Positions 1 to 8,382 of a DNA stretch of 64,000 nt are shown piece by piece. The stretch is from Thauera sedimentorum. Lineage in GTDB: Bacteria > Pseudomonadota > Gammaproteobacteria > Burkholderiales > Rhodocyclaceae. The translations under genes were made by a program, and so were the position numbers. The notes under the pieces are model-generated. The model was given only the letters and a program-made list of their open reading frames with translations, was not told where the DNA came from and did no database searches. The number at the start of each line of letters is the position of its first letter. Position 1 is the first letter of the stretch. The stretch covers positions 1,470,586-1,534,585 of the forward strand of contig NZ_JACTAH010000002.1 of assembly GCF_014489115.1 (NCBI RefSeq), written 5' to 3'.

Positions 1-490
1 CGGCGGCGACCAGGTCGAGCACGTGGCAGGGGGCGCCGTCGACCGACTCGCTGCCGAGCAGGGCGGGGGTGTAGTCGCCGGCAAAATTGGCCCGCGCCAG
101 GTCGCCGTTGGCCACCTGGCCGGTGAGCCGCTGGGCGAGCGACAGGCGTACCGGCTGCGACACCGAGGGCATGAAGATCCACAGGTCGCGGCCGCGCATC
201 AGCAACGCCTGGCCGCGCTCGGAGGCCGGCTCCATGGTGAGTACGATGGTGTTCTCGTTGCCGCGCGACAGCACGCGGTACTTGCGCATGTCGCCGGCCT
301 CGCCGTTGCTGAAGTTGCGCACCGTGATGTCGGTCTGGAAGCTCTCCTGCGGAAAGCGGATCGCGTCGGCGCGGGCCACCAGTTCGCGGGCAAGGCCGGA
401 TTCCTCCGCCGACCAGGCCAGCCGCGGGGCGGCGAGCCCCAGGGCGACCAGCGACAGGAAGTGGCGCCGGTTTCGTGAGCTTTTCGTCAT
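1..490 (-). CDS. Outer membrane lipoprotein-sorting (LolA-like) protein, partial
   Basis: The reading frame starts at ATG 490 and runs without a stop off the left edge, so only about 163 N-terminal residues are present. The N-terminus has an RRHFL segment followed by a hydrophobic stretch ending LAWSA, which looks like a signal peptide with a twin-arginine flavour. After it come segments such as QESFQTDITVRNFSNGEAGD and LMRGRDLWIFMPSVSQPVR, typical of the LolA-like 'outer membrane lipoprotein-sorting protein' family. It would be periplasmic. It is divergent from an ABC ATPase and an outer-membrane protein, which suggests a shared envelope export or lipoprotein-handling job. The substrate cannot be told from sequence. 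Confidence 0.75.
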   Translation of the reverse strand, partial: MTKSSRNRRHFLSLVALGLAAPRLAWSAEESGLARELVARADAIRFPQESFQTDITVRNFSNGEAGDMRKYRVLSRGNENTIVLTMEPASERGQALLMRGRDLWIFMPSVSQPVRLSLAQRLTGQVANGDLARANFAGDYTPALLGSESVDGAPCHVLDLVAA

Positions 491-550
491 GGGTACTGTC
501 CTCCCGGCTGCTATGCTTATGGCAGTCTCATCACCAGTCTGGCTGGCGAA

Positions 551-1297
551 ATGGCGATCGTACAGGTGGAAAACGTCGGAAAGAGCTACCTTCTGGGCGA
601 GCAGGAGGTGCAGGCGCTCACCGATATCAATCTGGCGGTGGAGCCCGGGGTGTTCCTTGCGATCGCCGGCCCGTCGGGTAGTGGCAAGTCTACCCTGCTC
701 AACATCATCGGGTGCATCGACACGCCGTCTTCCGGCCGCGTGCTGATCGACGGGCGCGACGTCTCCGGGCAGACCCCGGACCAGCTCGCCGAGCTGCGGG
801 CGCGCACCATCGGCTTCATCTTCCAGTCCTTCAACCTGCTGCCGGTGCTCTCCGCCGAGGAGAACGTCGAATACCCGCTGCTGCAACTGCGCGAGCTGTC
901 GCGCGCCGAGCGCGCCGAGCGGGTGCAGCACTACCTGGCGATGGTCGGCCTGTCGAAGTACGCCACCCACCGTCCCAACCAGCTCTCGGGCGGGCAGCGC
1001 CAGCGGGTGGCGATCGCCCGCGCGCTGGCCACCCATTCCAAGGTGGTGCTGGCCGACGAGCCCACCGCCAACCTCGACCGCAAGACCGGCGAGGGCATCC
1101 TGCGGCTGATGAAGGAGATCAACCGCAAGTCCGGCACCACCTTCATCTTTTCCACCCACGACCGGCGGGTGATGAACATGGCCGACCGTCTGGTGCGCAT
1201 CGAGGATGGGCAGATCACCGCCCTGGGCATGCGCGCGGGCGACAGGTGGCGGTTCGTCCAGGACCGTCGCCCTGCCGGCGAAGACCCGGAAATCTGA
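551..1297 (+). CDS. ABC transporter ATP-binding protein, MacB/LolD type
   Basis: This 248-residue protein is a complete ABC ATPase. Walker A is GPSGSGKST (about residues 40-48), the Q-loop region reads FIFQSFNLLPVLSAEENV, the signature is LSGGQRQR, Walker B is VVLADEPTANLD, and the switch histidine lies in FSTHDRR. The layout and length match the LolD/MacB/FtsE-like group that works with MacB-type permeases. No permease is in the window; it may lie beyond the left edge next to the LolA-like gene. Only a weak ribosome site precedes ATG 551. The outer-membrane protein gene follows 15 bases later, so they are probably co-transcribed. The transported substrate is unknown. Confidence 0.9.
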   Translation: MAIVQVENVGKSYLLGEQEVQALTDINLAVEPGVFLAIAGPSGSGKSTLLNIIGCIDTPSSGRVLIDGRDVSGQTPDQLAELRARTIGFIFQSFNLLPVLSAEENVEYPLLQLRELSRAERAERVQHYLAMVGLSKYATHRPNQLSGGQRQRVAIARALATHSKVVLADEPTANLDRKTGEGILRLMKEINRKSGTTFIFSTHDRRVMNMADRLVRIEDGQITALGMRAGDRWRFVQDRRPAGEDPEI

Positions 1298-1312
1298 CGG
1301 AGCGATTCCCTC

Positions 1313-2620
1313 ATGCGATCCAAGCGCCTGCTGCCCTTCCTGCTTGCCCTGGGCCTGAGCACCGCGGCCGCGGCCGCCGACGAGCTCGACGACCTGTTCG
1401 ACCTGGATGCCGACCCCGCCGCGCCGGCCGACGCGGCCGGCGGCTTGCGGCTGGGGGGCTACGCGGATTTCGGCGCGGCCTACACCTGGCCGGACGAATC
1501 CCACTGGTCCAAGCTGCGCGCGCGGCTGGAGCTCGGCCTCAGCGGACGCCTGGGCGAGCGCAGCCGCTACAAGCTCTCCGCGCGGGCCGACGTGGATGGC
1601 GCCTACTGGCTGGAGGACGACTACTACCACCGCCGGGTGCGGCGCGACCAGCGCACGGACTTCATGATCCGCGAGGCCTACGCCGACTTCGGCGCGGGCG
1701 ACTGGGAGTTCCGCCTCGGGCGTCAGCACGTGGTGTGGGGCGAGATGGTCGGCCTGTTCTTCGCCGACGTGGTCTCGGCGCGCGACCTGCGCGAATTCTT
1801 CCTGCCCGAGTTCGAGGCCCTGCGCACGCCGCAGTGGGCGGTGCGGGCCGAGCACTTCGGCAGCGACACGCATTTCGAGCTGTTGTGGATTCCGGCGCCG
1901 AGCTACGACGAAATCGGCGAGCCGGGCGCTGATTTCTATCCGTTCGCGCTGCCGGCCGGCACCCGGGTGAAGGACCGCAAACCCTCCTCCGGGTTGTCGA
2001 ACACCAACTGGGGCCTGCGCGTCTCGCGCCTGATCGCCGGATGGGACCTGTCCGCCTTCCACTACCAGAGCCGCGACGTGTCGCCCACGCTGTACCGGGT
2101 GGGCGGCGCGCTGGAACTGCGCCACGACCGCATCCGCCAGACCGGCCTGACCATGTCCAAGGATCTCGGCAGCTTCGTGCTCAAGGGCGAGGCGGTCCAT
2201 ACCCATGGGCGCAGCTTCCTGACTGCGGACCCGGCCGCACGCTACGGCCTGCACGCATCGGACACCCTCGACTACGTGATCGGGGTGGACATCCCGGTGC
2301 GCGACGTGTGGCGCTTCAACCTGCAGTACTACGCGCGGGTGTTCTACGACCACGACCGGCAGATGGGCAACGAGCGCCACGAGGGCGGCATGACCTTCCT
2401 GGTCAGCCGCAAGTTCGGCGACAAGCTGGAGGCCGAGCTGCTCTACGTGTCCAGCCTGAATCGCAGCGACTACATGCTGCGGCCCAAGCTTTCCTACCAG
2501 ATCACGCCCGAATGGCGCGGCGTGGTCGGCGCCGATGTCTTCGGGGGGCGTCGGGACGGCATATTCGGCCGCTACGACGACCGCGACCGGGTGTATGTGG
2601 AGTTTCGCCGCTGGTTCTGA
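1313..2620 (+). CDS. DUF1302-like outer-membrane beta-barrel protein
   Basis: The 435-residue product has an N-terminal signal peptide (hydrophobic LLPFLLALGLSTAAAAA) and then a beta-rich sequence with many alternating aromatic and charged residues, ending in FRRWF with a C-terminal aromatic residue as in outer-membrane barrels. The stretch FRLGRQHVVWGEMVGLFFAD resembles the conserved core of the DUF1302/alginate-export-like family. An acidic linker (DELDDLFDLDAD) follows the signal peptide. It sits just downstream of the ABC ATPase, so it may be the outer-membrane part of that system. The specific cargo is not evident. The gene converges on the acyltransferase gene with a gap of 13 bases. 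Confidence 0.75.
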   Translation: MRSKRLLPFLLALGLSTAAAAADELDDLFDLDADPAAPADAAGGLRLGGYADFGAAYTWPDESHWSKLRARLELGLSGRLGERSRYKLSARADVDGAYWLEDDYYHRRVRRDQRTDFMIREAYADFGAGDWEFRLGRQHVVWGEMVGLFFADVVSARDLREFFLPEFEALRTPQWAVRAEHFGSDTHFELLWIPAPSYDEIGEPGADFYPFALPAGTRVKDRKPSSGLSNTNWGLRVSRLIAGWDLSAFHYQSRDVSPTLYRVGGALELRHDRIRQTGLTMSKDLGSFVLKGEAVHTHGRSFLTADPAARYGLHASDTLDYVIGVDIPVRDVWRFNLQYYARVFYDHDRQMGNERHEGGMTFLVSRKFGDKLEAELLYVSSLNRSDYMLRPKLSYQITPEWRGVVGADVFGGRRDGIFGRYDDRDRVYVEFRRWF

Positions 2621-2633
2621 CGCGGCCGGATGC

Positions 2634-3395
2634 TCAGGACACGGTCTCGCTCACCGGCGCGCGCAGTTGCTCGAACAGCCGCCACTGCTCGTCGATGGAG
2701 AAGAAGCTGCGATACAGGCTGCGCTGGCTGCCGCCTTCGCGGATCAGCCGCTCGGCTTCGGCCAGCGGGATGTGCAGCAGCACCGCCGGCGCGCCCACCC
2801 GCGGGCAGACGCGTTCCGGCCCGGCCACGCGGTAGCCCAGCATGCGCTGGTAATAGCTGCTGTGGCGGGGATGCACTTCGGCGAACAGGTCGGTCATGCC
2901 ATGAACCAGACGCGCGAGGATGAACACCAGGTGAAAGAACTGGGCCATCAGCAGGCTGGAGCCGAATTCCGGGTCGACCGCCAGGCGGGTGACCTCGCAC
3001 ACCCTGCCGCCCGCGCTGCGCACCTGGTCGATCTGCGGCCGGTAGAGTGCGTCCGCAAGCAGCCCGTCGGGCGAATCGAGGCCGAGGGTGACGGTGCCGA
3101 ACACGTGGTCCTCGTCGCGGCAGGCCACCAGCGTGGTCTGGCCGCCGCGGACCGGCAGGTCGGCATGCGTGGCGTGCAGGCCTCGGTACGCGTAGAGCTT
3201 CTCGATCAGCAGGCTGATGCGTGTGCGAAAGGTGTCCGAATGATCGGCCAGGCGGATCTGGTAGCCGTTGCAGTCGAGGCTGAAATGCTGGCCGAAAGTT
3301 CTAGGCCGGGCGGGCGCTCGGGCGTCGAGGGGAAGGGGGGCGAAGGCAGACAGCGAGCCTGATCCGGGCCGAAGCGGGGCATGGTCCGAGTTCAC
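2634..3395 (-). CDS. PEP-CTERM/exosortase system-associated acyltransferase
   Basis: The 253-residue product looks like the FeeM/autoinducer-synthase-like GNAT family often found beside exosortase loci (TIGR03694 type). It has LFAEVHPRHSSYYQRMLGYR, a typical segment where the acyl-donor site forms, and VCEVTRLAVDPEFGSS before it. I chose GTG 3395 because GGAGG sits five bases upstream. The open frame extends further to 3656, but that part has no ribosome site and would overlap the start of the divergent export gene. It probably makes an N-acyl compound, but the acyl donor and acceptor cannot be read from sequence. It is divergent from the EPS operon across a 173-base gap. Confidence 0.8.
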   Translation of the reverse strand: MNSDHAPLRPGSGSLSAFAPLPLDARAPARPRTFGQHFSLDCNGYQIRLADHSDTFRTRISLLIEKLYAYRGLHATHADLPVRGGQTTLVACRDEDHVFGTVTLGLDSPDGLLADALYRPQIDQVRSAGGRVCEVTRLAVDPEFGSSLLMAQFFHLVFILARLVHGMTDLFAEVHPRHSSYYQRMLGYRVAGPERVCPRVGAPAVLLHIPLAEAERLIREGGSQRSLYRSFFSIDEQWRLFEQLRAPVSETVS

Positions 3396-3568
3396 TGTCG
3401 CCTCCCTGACGAAAGTTATTGTACGAATGCTCTGCACTTTAGTCGGCGCATCTCCCGGGGGCTGTAACCGGTTGTGTATTTGTTCCTTGGGAGGGGTGTT
3501 TTCGGCCTTTAGCATGGCCATAATATGCGGGGCGCAACATCTCGCCCTGCGCGAAAAGGGAGCGGACC
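3396..3568. promoter_or_regulatory. Divergent intergenic region between acyltransferase and EPS operon
   Basis: This 173-base gap must hold the promoter of the plus-strand EPS operon and that of the minus-strand acyltransferase. It is noticeably AT-richer than its neighbours. A TAATAT at 3521-3526 could be a -10 box for the EPS operon, but no convincing -35 lies at the right distance. GGGAG just before ATG 3569 is the ribosome site. No sigma-54 site with correct GG/GC spacing was found. Confidence 0.3.
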
Positions 3569-4198
3569 ATGAGCGTGAATACATCCAACTTCGTGGCGCT
3601 GCTGCGCCGGGTGTGGCTGGCGGTGGTAGCGGGCGCGTTGCTGGCAGGCTGTGCATCCAGCTATCCGCCGGCGCCGGTGAGTGCGGCCGATTCGGAGTAC
3701 AACTACGTCATCGGTCCGGGCGACACCGTCAATATCGTCGTGTGGCGCAACCCCGAGTTGTCGATGAGCGTGCCGGTGCGTCCCGACGGGCGCATCACCA
3801 CGCCCCTGGTCGAGGACCTGCCGGCCATCGGCAAGGACGCCACCACGCTGGCGCGCGATATCGAGCAGGCCCTGGCCAAGTACATACGCGAACCGGTGGT
3901 CACCGTCATCGTGACCGCCTTCGTCGGTCCCTACAGCGAGCAGATCCGCGTGGTCGGCGAGGCTGCCAAGCCGCAGATCCTGCCCTACGTGCAGAAGATG
4001 ACGCTGCTCGACGTGATGATCGCGGTGGGCGGGGTGACCGAGTTCGCCGACGGCAACCGCGCTTCCATCCTGCGTACCTCCGAGGGCAACAAGCAGTACA
4101 GCGTCCGCATCGGCGACCTGATCGAGGACGGCGACGTCTCGGCCAACGTGGAGATGCGCCCGGGCGACGTGCTGATCATCCCGCAGAGCTGGTTCTGA
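3569..4198 (+). CDS. XrtA-type polysaccharide export lipoprotein (Wza/EpsE-like)
   Basis: The 209-residue product is the short form of the outer-membrane polysaccharide export protein. It has an N-terminal hydrophobic segment ending in the lipobox LAGC (about residue 28), then a poly_export domain beginning at YNYVIGPGDTVNIVVWRNP, followed by SLBB-like sequence (IRVVGEAAKPQILPYV) to the C-terminus ILIIPQSWF. It would be lipid-anchored in the outer membrane and form the export channel or its periplasmic collar. It is the first gene of the EPS operon, followed 52 bases later by the chain-length protein, its usual partner. It is shorter than E. coli Wza, as is normal for exosortase-linked members. 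Confidence 0.93.
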   Translation: MSVNTSNFVALLRRVWLAVVAGALLAGCASSYPPAPVSAADSEYNYVIGPGDTVNIVVWRNPELSMSVPVRPDGRITTPLVEDLPAIGKDATTLARDIEQALAKYIREPVVTVIVTAFVGPYSEQIRVVGEAAKPQILPYVQKMTLLDVMIAVGGVTEFADGNRASILRTSEGNKQYSVRIGDLIEDGDVSANVEMRPGDVLIIPQSWF

Positions 4199-4250
4199 CC
4201 GTGACCAGGCCGTGCCGCGGTTCCCGTTCCAACTGCCTGTGAGCTGAGCA

Positions 4251-5798
4251 ATGGAAGATCTCGTCAGACAGGGTGTCGGCATTCTGCGGGGCATGTGGCG
4301 CTTCCGCTGGTGGGGGCTGGCGCTGACCTGGGTGGCCGGGGCGCTGGCCGCGGTGGTGATCTACACCATGCCGGACCGTTACGAATCCACCGCGCGGGTC
4401 TACGTCGACACCCAGTCGGTGCTGCGTCCGTTGATGTCGGGTCTTGCCGTGCAGCCCAACCTCGACCAGCAGATCGCCATCCTCGGCCGCACCCTGATCA
4501 CCCGGCCGAACGTCGAGAAGCTGATCAACATGGCGGACCTCAACCTCGAGGTGAACACACCGGCCCAGCGCGAACGATTGATCGCAGATCTCATGGATGG
4601 GTTGCGCATAGGCGGGACCGGGCGCGACAACCTGTTCACCCTTGCCTACCAGGATGGCGACCCTCAACGCGCCCAGCGCGTGGTGCAGGCGCTGATGTCG
4701 CTGTTCGTGGAATCGGGCCTGATCAGCAAGCGGCAGGATACCGATGCGGCGCGGCGCTTTATCGAGGAGCAGATCCGCAGCTACGAGGAGAAGCTTTCCG
4801 CCGCGGAAAACCGCCTCAAGGATTTCCGCCTGCGCAACATGGGCCTGCTCGGCGCGGGCGGGGGCGGGGACTACGTGAGCCAGTTGGGTGGCGTCCACGC
4901 GCAACTCGAACAGGCGCGCCTGGAACTGCGTGAGGCGATCAATTCGCGCGATTCGCTGCAGCGACAGCTTCAGGGCGAGGAGCCGGTGCTCCTGCCGCAG
5001 ACCCCCAATGGCTCCGGCGTATCCATTCCGGAGATCGACGGGCGGATCGACGCGATGCGCAAGACGCTCGACTCGCTGCTGCAGCGCTATACCGAGGAGC
5101 ATCCTGATGTCATCGGTACGCGACGCGTGATCGAGGACCTGGAGGCGCAGAAGGTCAAGGAGATCGAACTGCGCCGCCAGTCCGGTGGCGGCCAGTTCGG
5201 TTCGCTCAATGCCAATCCGGTCTACCAGCAGCTCAGGCTGGTGCTGTCGGAGACCGAAGCGCGCGTGGCCTCGCTGCAGGCGCGGGTGAGCGAGTACGAA
5301 GGGCGTCTCGCGGACCTGCGCGCCTCGGTCGAACTGTTGCCCAAGATCGAGGCGGAGATGGCCCAGCTCAACCGCGACTACGAGGTGCACAAGCGCAACT
5401 ACGAGACCCTGGTGCAGCGTCGCGAGTCGGCCAACATCTCGGTCGAGATGGACGCCCAGTCGGGCATCGGCGAGTTTCGCGTGATCGACCCCCCCAGCCT
5501 GCCGACCAAACCCGCGGCGCCCAACCGCACCCTGCTGATGCTGTTTGCCAGCCTCGCGGCTCTGGGTGCCGGCGCAGCGCTGACGTTCCTGATCAGCCAG
5601 CTTCGCCCGACCTTTGCCGACGGGCGCACGCTGCGCGAGGTCACCGGCGTTCCGGTGCTGGGCGCGGTCAGCATGCTGCACGACCGGCAGCGCGAAACCA
5701 GTGAGCGCCGCGGCCGCTACGCCTTTGCCGGCGGGCTGGCCGGCTACGCAAGTGCGGTGGCGGTGGTGACCGTCGCGCTGAACATGCTGCAGGGCTAG
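4251..5798 (+). CDS. XrtA system polysaccharide chain-length determinant protein
   Basis: This 515-residue inner-membrane protein has the Wzz/PCP layout. A short cytoplasmic N-terminus is followed by a transmembrane segment (about residues 22-41, LALTWVAGALAAVVIYTM) and the conserved YESTARVYVDTQSVL strand. A long charged coiled-coil periplasmic region follows (about 160-380, rich in E, Q and R), with PPSLPTKPAAPNRTLL just before a second membrane segment (about 425-446). It controls polymer length and partners the tyrosine autokinase encoded 12 bases downstream, which replaces the fused kinase domain of some homologues. The family is TIGR03007-like, known from exosortase-A EPS loci. Confidence 0.93.
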   Translation: MEDLVRQGVGILRGMWRFRWWGLALTWVAGALAAVVIYTMPDRYESTARVYVDTQSVLRPLMSGLAVQPNLDQQIAILGRTLITRPNVEKLINMADLNLEVNTPAQRERLIADLMDGLRIGGTGRDNLFTLAYQDGDPQRAQRVVQALMSLFVESGLISKRQDTDAARRFIEEQIRSYEEKLSAAENRLKDFRLRNMGLLGAGGGGDYVSQLGGVHAQLEQARLELREAINSRDSLQRQLQGEEPVLLPQTPNGSGVSIPEIDGRIDAMRKTLDSLLQRYTEEHPDVIGTRRVIEDLEAQKVKEIELRRQSGGGQFGSLNANPVYQQLRLVLSETEARVASLQARVSEYEGRLADLRASVELLPKIEAEMAQLNRDYEVHKRNYETLVQRRESANISVEMDAQSGIGEFRVIDPPSLPTKPAAPNRTLLMLFASLAALGAGAALTFLISQLRPTFADGRTLREVTGVPVLGAVSMLHDRQRETSERRGRYAFAGGLAGYASAVAVVTVALNMLQG

Positions 5799-5810
5799 GC
5801 GGAGAATCAG

Positions 5811-6764
5811 ATGAGCTTGATCGAGAAGGCTGCCGAGCGGCTGGAAAAACTCAAGGAAGCGGGGGCCTTGCCCGCCGCAACCGCGCCGCAGCCCGCTGCC
5901 GCTCCGGCCGTCCGGCCGTCCGCCGGGGCCGGCGGCGATAGGGCCGCGCCCCCACCGCCAGTGACGAGCGCGGCTGCGCAGCCGGACGCAGCGCCGGTGA
6001 AGCACAGCGGGCGGCAGGTCGACATCGACCTCGTGGCGCTGGCGCGGGCCGGCATGGTCACGCCGGACCAGCCGCGCAGCCAGATTGCCGAGGAATATCG
6101 CGTCATCAAGCGCCCCTTGCTGCGCAACCTGCAGGGCAAGGGGGCGACGGCGGTCGACAACGGCAACCTGATCATGGTGTCCAGCGCCCTGCCCGGCGAG
6201 GGCAAGTCCTTCACCGCGATCAACCTGGCGATCAGCATCGCCATGGAGCTCGACCATACCGTACTGCTGGTCGATGCCGACGTCTCGCGTCCGGCCATCC
6301 TGAACCGTCTCGGCCTGGAGCCCGAGAAGGGGCTGATGGACGTGCTGACCGGGCGTGCCGAACTGGGCGACGTGCTGCTGCGGACCAATGTGGAGAAGCT
6401 CTCCCTGCTGCCGGCCGGCATGCCCCACCCGCGCGCCACCGAACTGCTGGCCTCGGATGCGATGAACCGCATGCTCGAGGAGATGGCCACACGCTATGCG
6501 GAGAGGGTGATCGTGTTCGACTCGCCGCCGCTGCTGGTGACCACCGAGGCGCGCGAACTGGCGACCCACATGGGGCAGGTGGTGCTGGTGGTGGAGGCCA
6601 ACCGGACCACCCACGGCACGGTCAAGCAGGCGCTTGCCGCCATCGAGAACTGCCCGATCAAGCTGCTGGTGCTCAACAAGTCCGGCGACCGCGGTCCCGG
6701 CGGCTACTACGGCTACGGATACGGCTATGGCTATGGCAACGAGGCCCGTGCGGATGCGGCCTGA
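5811..6764 (+). CDS. XrtA-associated tyrosine autokinase (BY-kinase)
   Basis: The 317-residue cytoplasmic kinase has a Pro/Ala-rich linker (about residues 20-62), then a CpsD/CapB-like ATPase. Walker A is SALPGEGKS (125-133), Walker A' is VLLVDADVSRP (151-161) and the Walker B-like segment is VIVFDSPPLL. The C-terminus carries a tyrosine cluster, GGYYGYGYGYGYG, the usual autophosphorylation tail of bacterial tyrosine kinases. It should phosphorylate itself in contact with the chain-length protein and so regulate EPS polymerisation and export. The gene overlaps the next start by 11 bases, which suggests translational coupling. Confidence 0.94.
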   Translation: MSLIEKAAERLEKLKEAGALPAATAPQPAAAPAVRPSAGAGGDRAAPPPPVTSAAAQPDAAPVKHSGRQVDIDLVALARAGMVTPDQPRSQIAEEYRVIKRPLLRNLQGKGATAVDNGNLIMVSSALPGEGKSFTAINLAISIAMELDHTVLLVDADVSRPAILNRLGLEPEKGLMDVLTGRAELGDVLLRTNVEKLSLLPAGMPHPRATELLASDAMNRMLEEMATRYAERVIVFDSPPLLVTTEARELATHMGQVVLVVEANRTTHGTVKQALAAIENCPIKLLVLNKSGDRGPGGYYGYGYGYGYGNEARADAA

Positions 6765-8292
6765 ACCGCTCCTTCGGAACAGCCCGCTTCCGCGCCCGGC
6801 GCGGATGCTGCAGTGCCTGGCGCTCGCCCTGGCAAGCTGCGCCGCTCTGCCGGTCAGCGCCCAGCAGGTGCGCATCGAACCCTACGTGTCTGGCAGCCTG
6901 ACCTGGACCGACAACCTCGACGCCGCCTCGAGCGGTGGCGGCAGCGGCCTGGTTGCGGACATCGCTCCGGGGGTCAGCATCGCACGCGATGGCGGGCGCA
7001 TCCAGGGACGGCTGGACGCCAGTCTGCGCAACCAGGTCACCCTCAGCGGCGACAAGGGCGATTCCACCTTCCTCTCGTTGCTGGGGCGGGGCGGGGTCGA
7101 GGCGGTGGACGACCTGTTCTTCATCGACGTCGATGCTTCGATCTCGCGCGACAATACCTCGCTGTTCGGCGGGCGCATCCGTGGCGACACGCTGAACACC
7201 GACAGCGACGACGAGATCCGCACCTTCGGCATCGCGCCGAGGCTGGAGCTGCGCTTCGGCGACACCGCCGCCACGCTCGCCTATCGCGCGCGCTGGCTGG
7301 ACAGCGGCGGCGAACTGGGCAGCCAGCGGGTCGGCCGGTGGCTGGCCAATGCGGACAATGCCACGGGCTTCGGCTTCTTCGGCTGGGGGGCGAACTACGG
7401 TCGCACCGACACCGATTATGGCAGCAGCGGTACCACCGATGTCAGCCAGGAAGAAGCGCGCGGCATCCTCTACATCAACGTTTCGACGCAGTTACGCCTT
7501 GCCTTGGTTGGCGGTTACGAGTCCAACGACTACGCGGTGCGCAAGGGTGAGAGCGGCAGCATCACCGGTGCGGGCTTCGACTGGCGGCCCAACGAGCGCA
7601 CTATCATTTCCGGTGTCAGCGAGAAACGCATCTTTGGGCGTGGCTATGAATTTCAGTTCAAGCACCGGCGTGCCCGTTCGTCCTGGGAGCTTGGCTGGTC
7701 GCGCGACATTTCCTCGTCTCTCCAGACCTTTGACAGCCTCTTGGATCTTCCAGGATTGAGGTCACGCTATGAGGGCCTGCTGTCCGGGGAGCTCGATCCG
7801 GTCATTCGCGAGCAACTGGAGCGCGAACTGCGAGCGCTCGGGGTGACAAGTGCCGACCTCAACGAAACCGTGGTGTCTAACAGCTACTTCGTTGATCGCC
7901 GCTTCCGTGCTGGATTCTCCCTGATCGGAGTTCGTAACGTACTCAGCGTTTCGCTATACCGCTCAGACCGGGAGAGATTGGGTGAAACCGGCTTTGTCAC
8001 CTTGCAGGACGACTTCTCGATCTACGAGCGGATAAGAGAGAAGAGTGCGCTGATGAGTCTGTCCCATCGGCTTTCGGGTGCGAGCGCAGTTACGGCTACA
8101 TTGATCCGTTCCGACGCCCGTGGTGAAGGCAGTTCGGCAGCCGAGATCCGTCGCACGCTGCTCAGCCTCGGACTCACCACCAGGCTCGGCCCGCGGACCA
8201 CCGCCGGCCTCAGCTATCGCTACCAGAAGTCGTCGGGCAGCGACGACTTCACCGAGAACGCCATCATCGCCAACGTCGCCATGCGCTTCTGA
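6754..8292 (+). CDS. PEP-CTERM system-associated outer-membrane protein (TIGR03016-like)
   Basis: The 512-residue product has a signal peptide (MLQCLALALASCAALPVSAQ within the first 40 residues), then a long beta-barrel-like sequence with repeated aromatic/glycine strands, ending SYRYQKSSG...IIANVAMRF with a C-terminal phenylalanine. This matches the outer-membrane family found between autokinase and ATPase genes in exosortase-A loci. I chose ATG 6754, which has GAGG upstream; ATG 6804, just before the signal peptide, is possible. The middle and C-terminal part (about 7440-8120) is markedly poorer in GC than the rest of the gene, which suggests intragenic recombination. Its exact role in export is unknown. 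Confidence 0.85.
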   Translation: MRPEPLLRNSPLPRPARMLQCLALALASCAALPVSAQQVRIEPYVSGSLTWTDNLDAASSGGGSGLVADIAPGVSIARDGGRIQGRLDASLRNQVTLSGDKGDSTFLSLLGRGGVEAVDDLFFIDVDASISRDNTSLFGGRIRGDTLNTDSDDEIRTFGIAPRLELRFGDTAATLAYRARWLDSGGELGSQRVGRWLANADNATGFGFFGWGANYGRTDTDYGSSGTTDVSQEEARGILYINVSTQLRLALVGGYESNDYAVRKGESGSITGAGFDWRPNERTIISGVSEKRIFGRGYEFQFKHRRARSSWELGWSRDISSSLQTFDSLLDLPGLRSRYEGLLSGELDPVIREQLERELRALGVTSADLNETVVSNSYFVDRRFRAGFSLIGVRNVLSVSLYRSDRERLGETGFVTLQDDFSIYERIREKSALMSLSHRLSGASAVTATLIRSDARGEGSSAAEIRRTLLSLGLTTRLGPRTTAGLSYRYQKSSGSDDFTENAIIANVAMRF

Positions 8293-8382
8293 TCCGGCAG
8301 CCCGGCTGCCGGCGCGCAGCCGCGCCGCGCGCCACTGGCGACGGACCGGGTTCTGCCCGGTCAGGCCTCCAACGGAACGCCG

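Noticed and set aside
3510..3530. Possible sigma-54 promoter (TGGCCATAATATGCGG) before the EPS operon
   Set aside because: GG and GC elements are nine bases apart instead of ten, and the flanking consensus is poor.
3396..3656. N-terminal extension of the exosortase acyltransferase frame to 3656
   Set aside because: No ribosome site, overlap with the divergent EPS operon start, and a good GGAGG-GTG start at 3395.
6700..6745. Tyr-Gly repeat at the end of the autokinase as a sequencing or repeat artefact
   Set aside because: Tyrosine clusters are the known autophosphorylation tails of bacterial tyrosine kinases, and the frame continues to a normal stop.
4176..6875. Long minus-strand frame of 899 codons opposite the chain-length and autokinase genes
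   Set aside because: Histidine/arginine/glutamine-rich composition typical of antisense shadows in GC-rich DNA; the plus-strand genes have clear family motifs.
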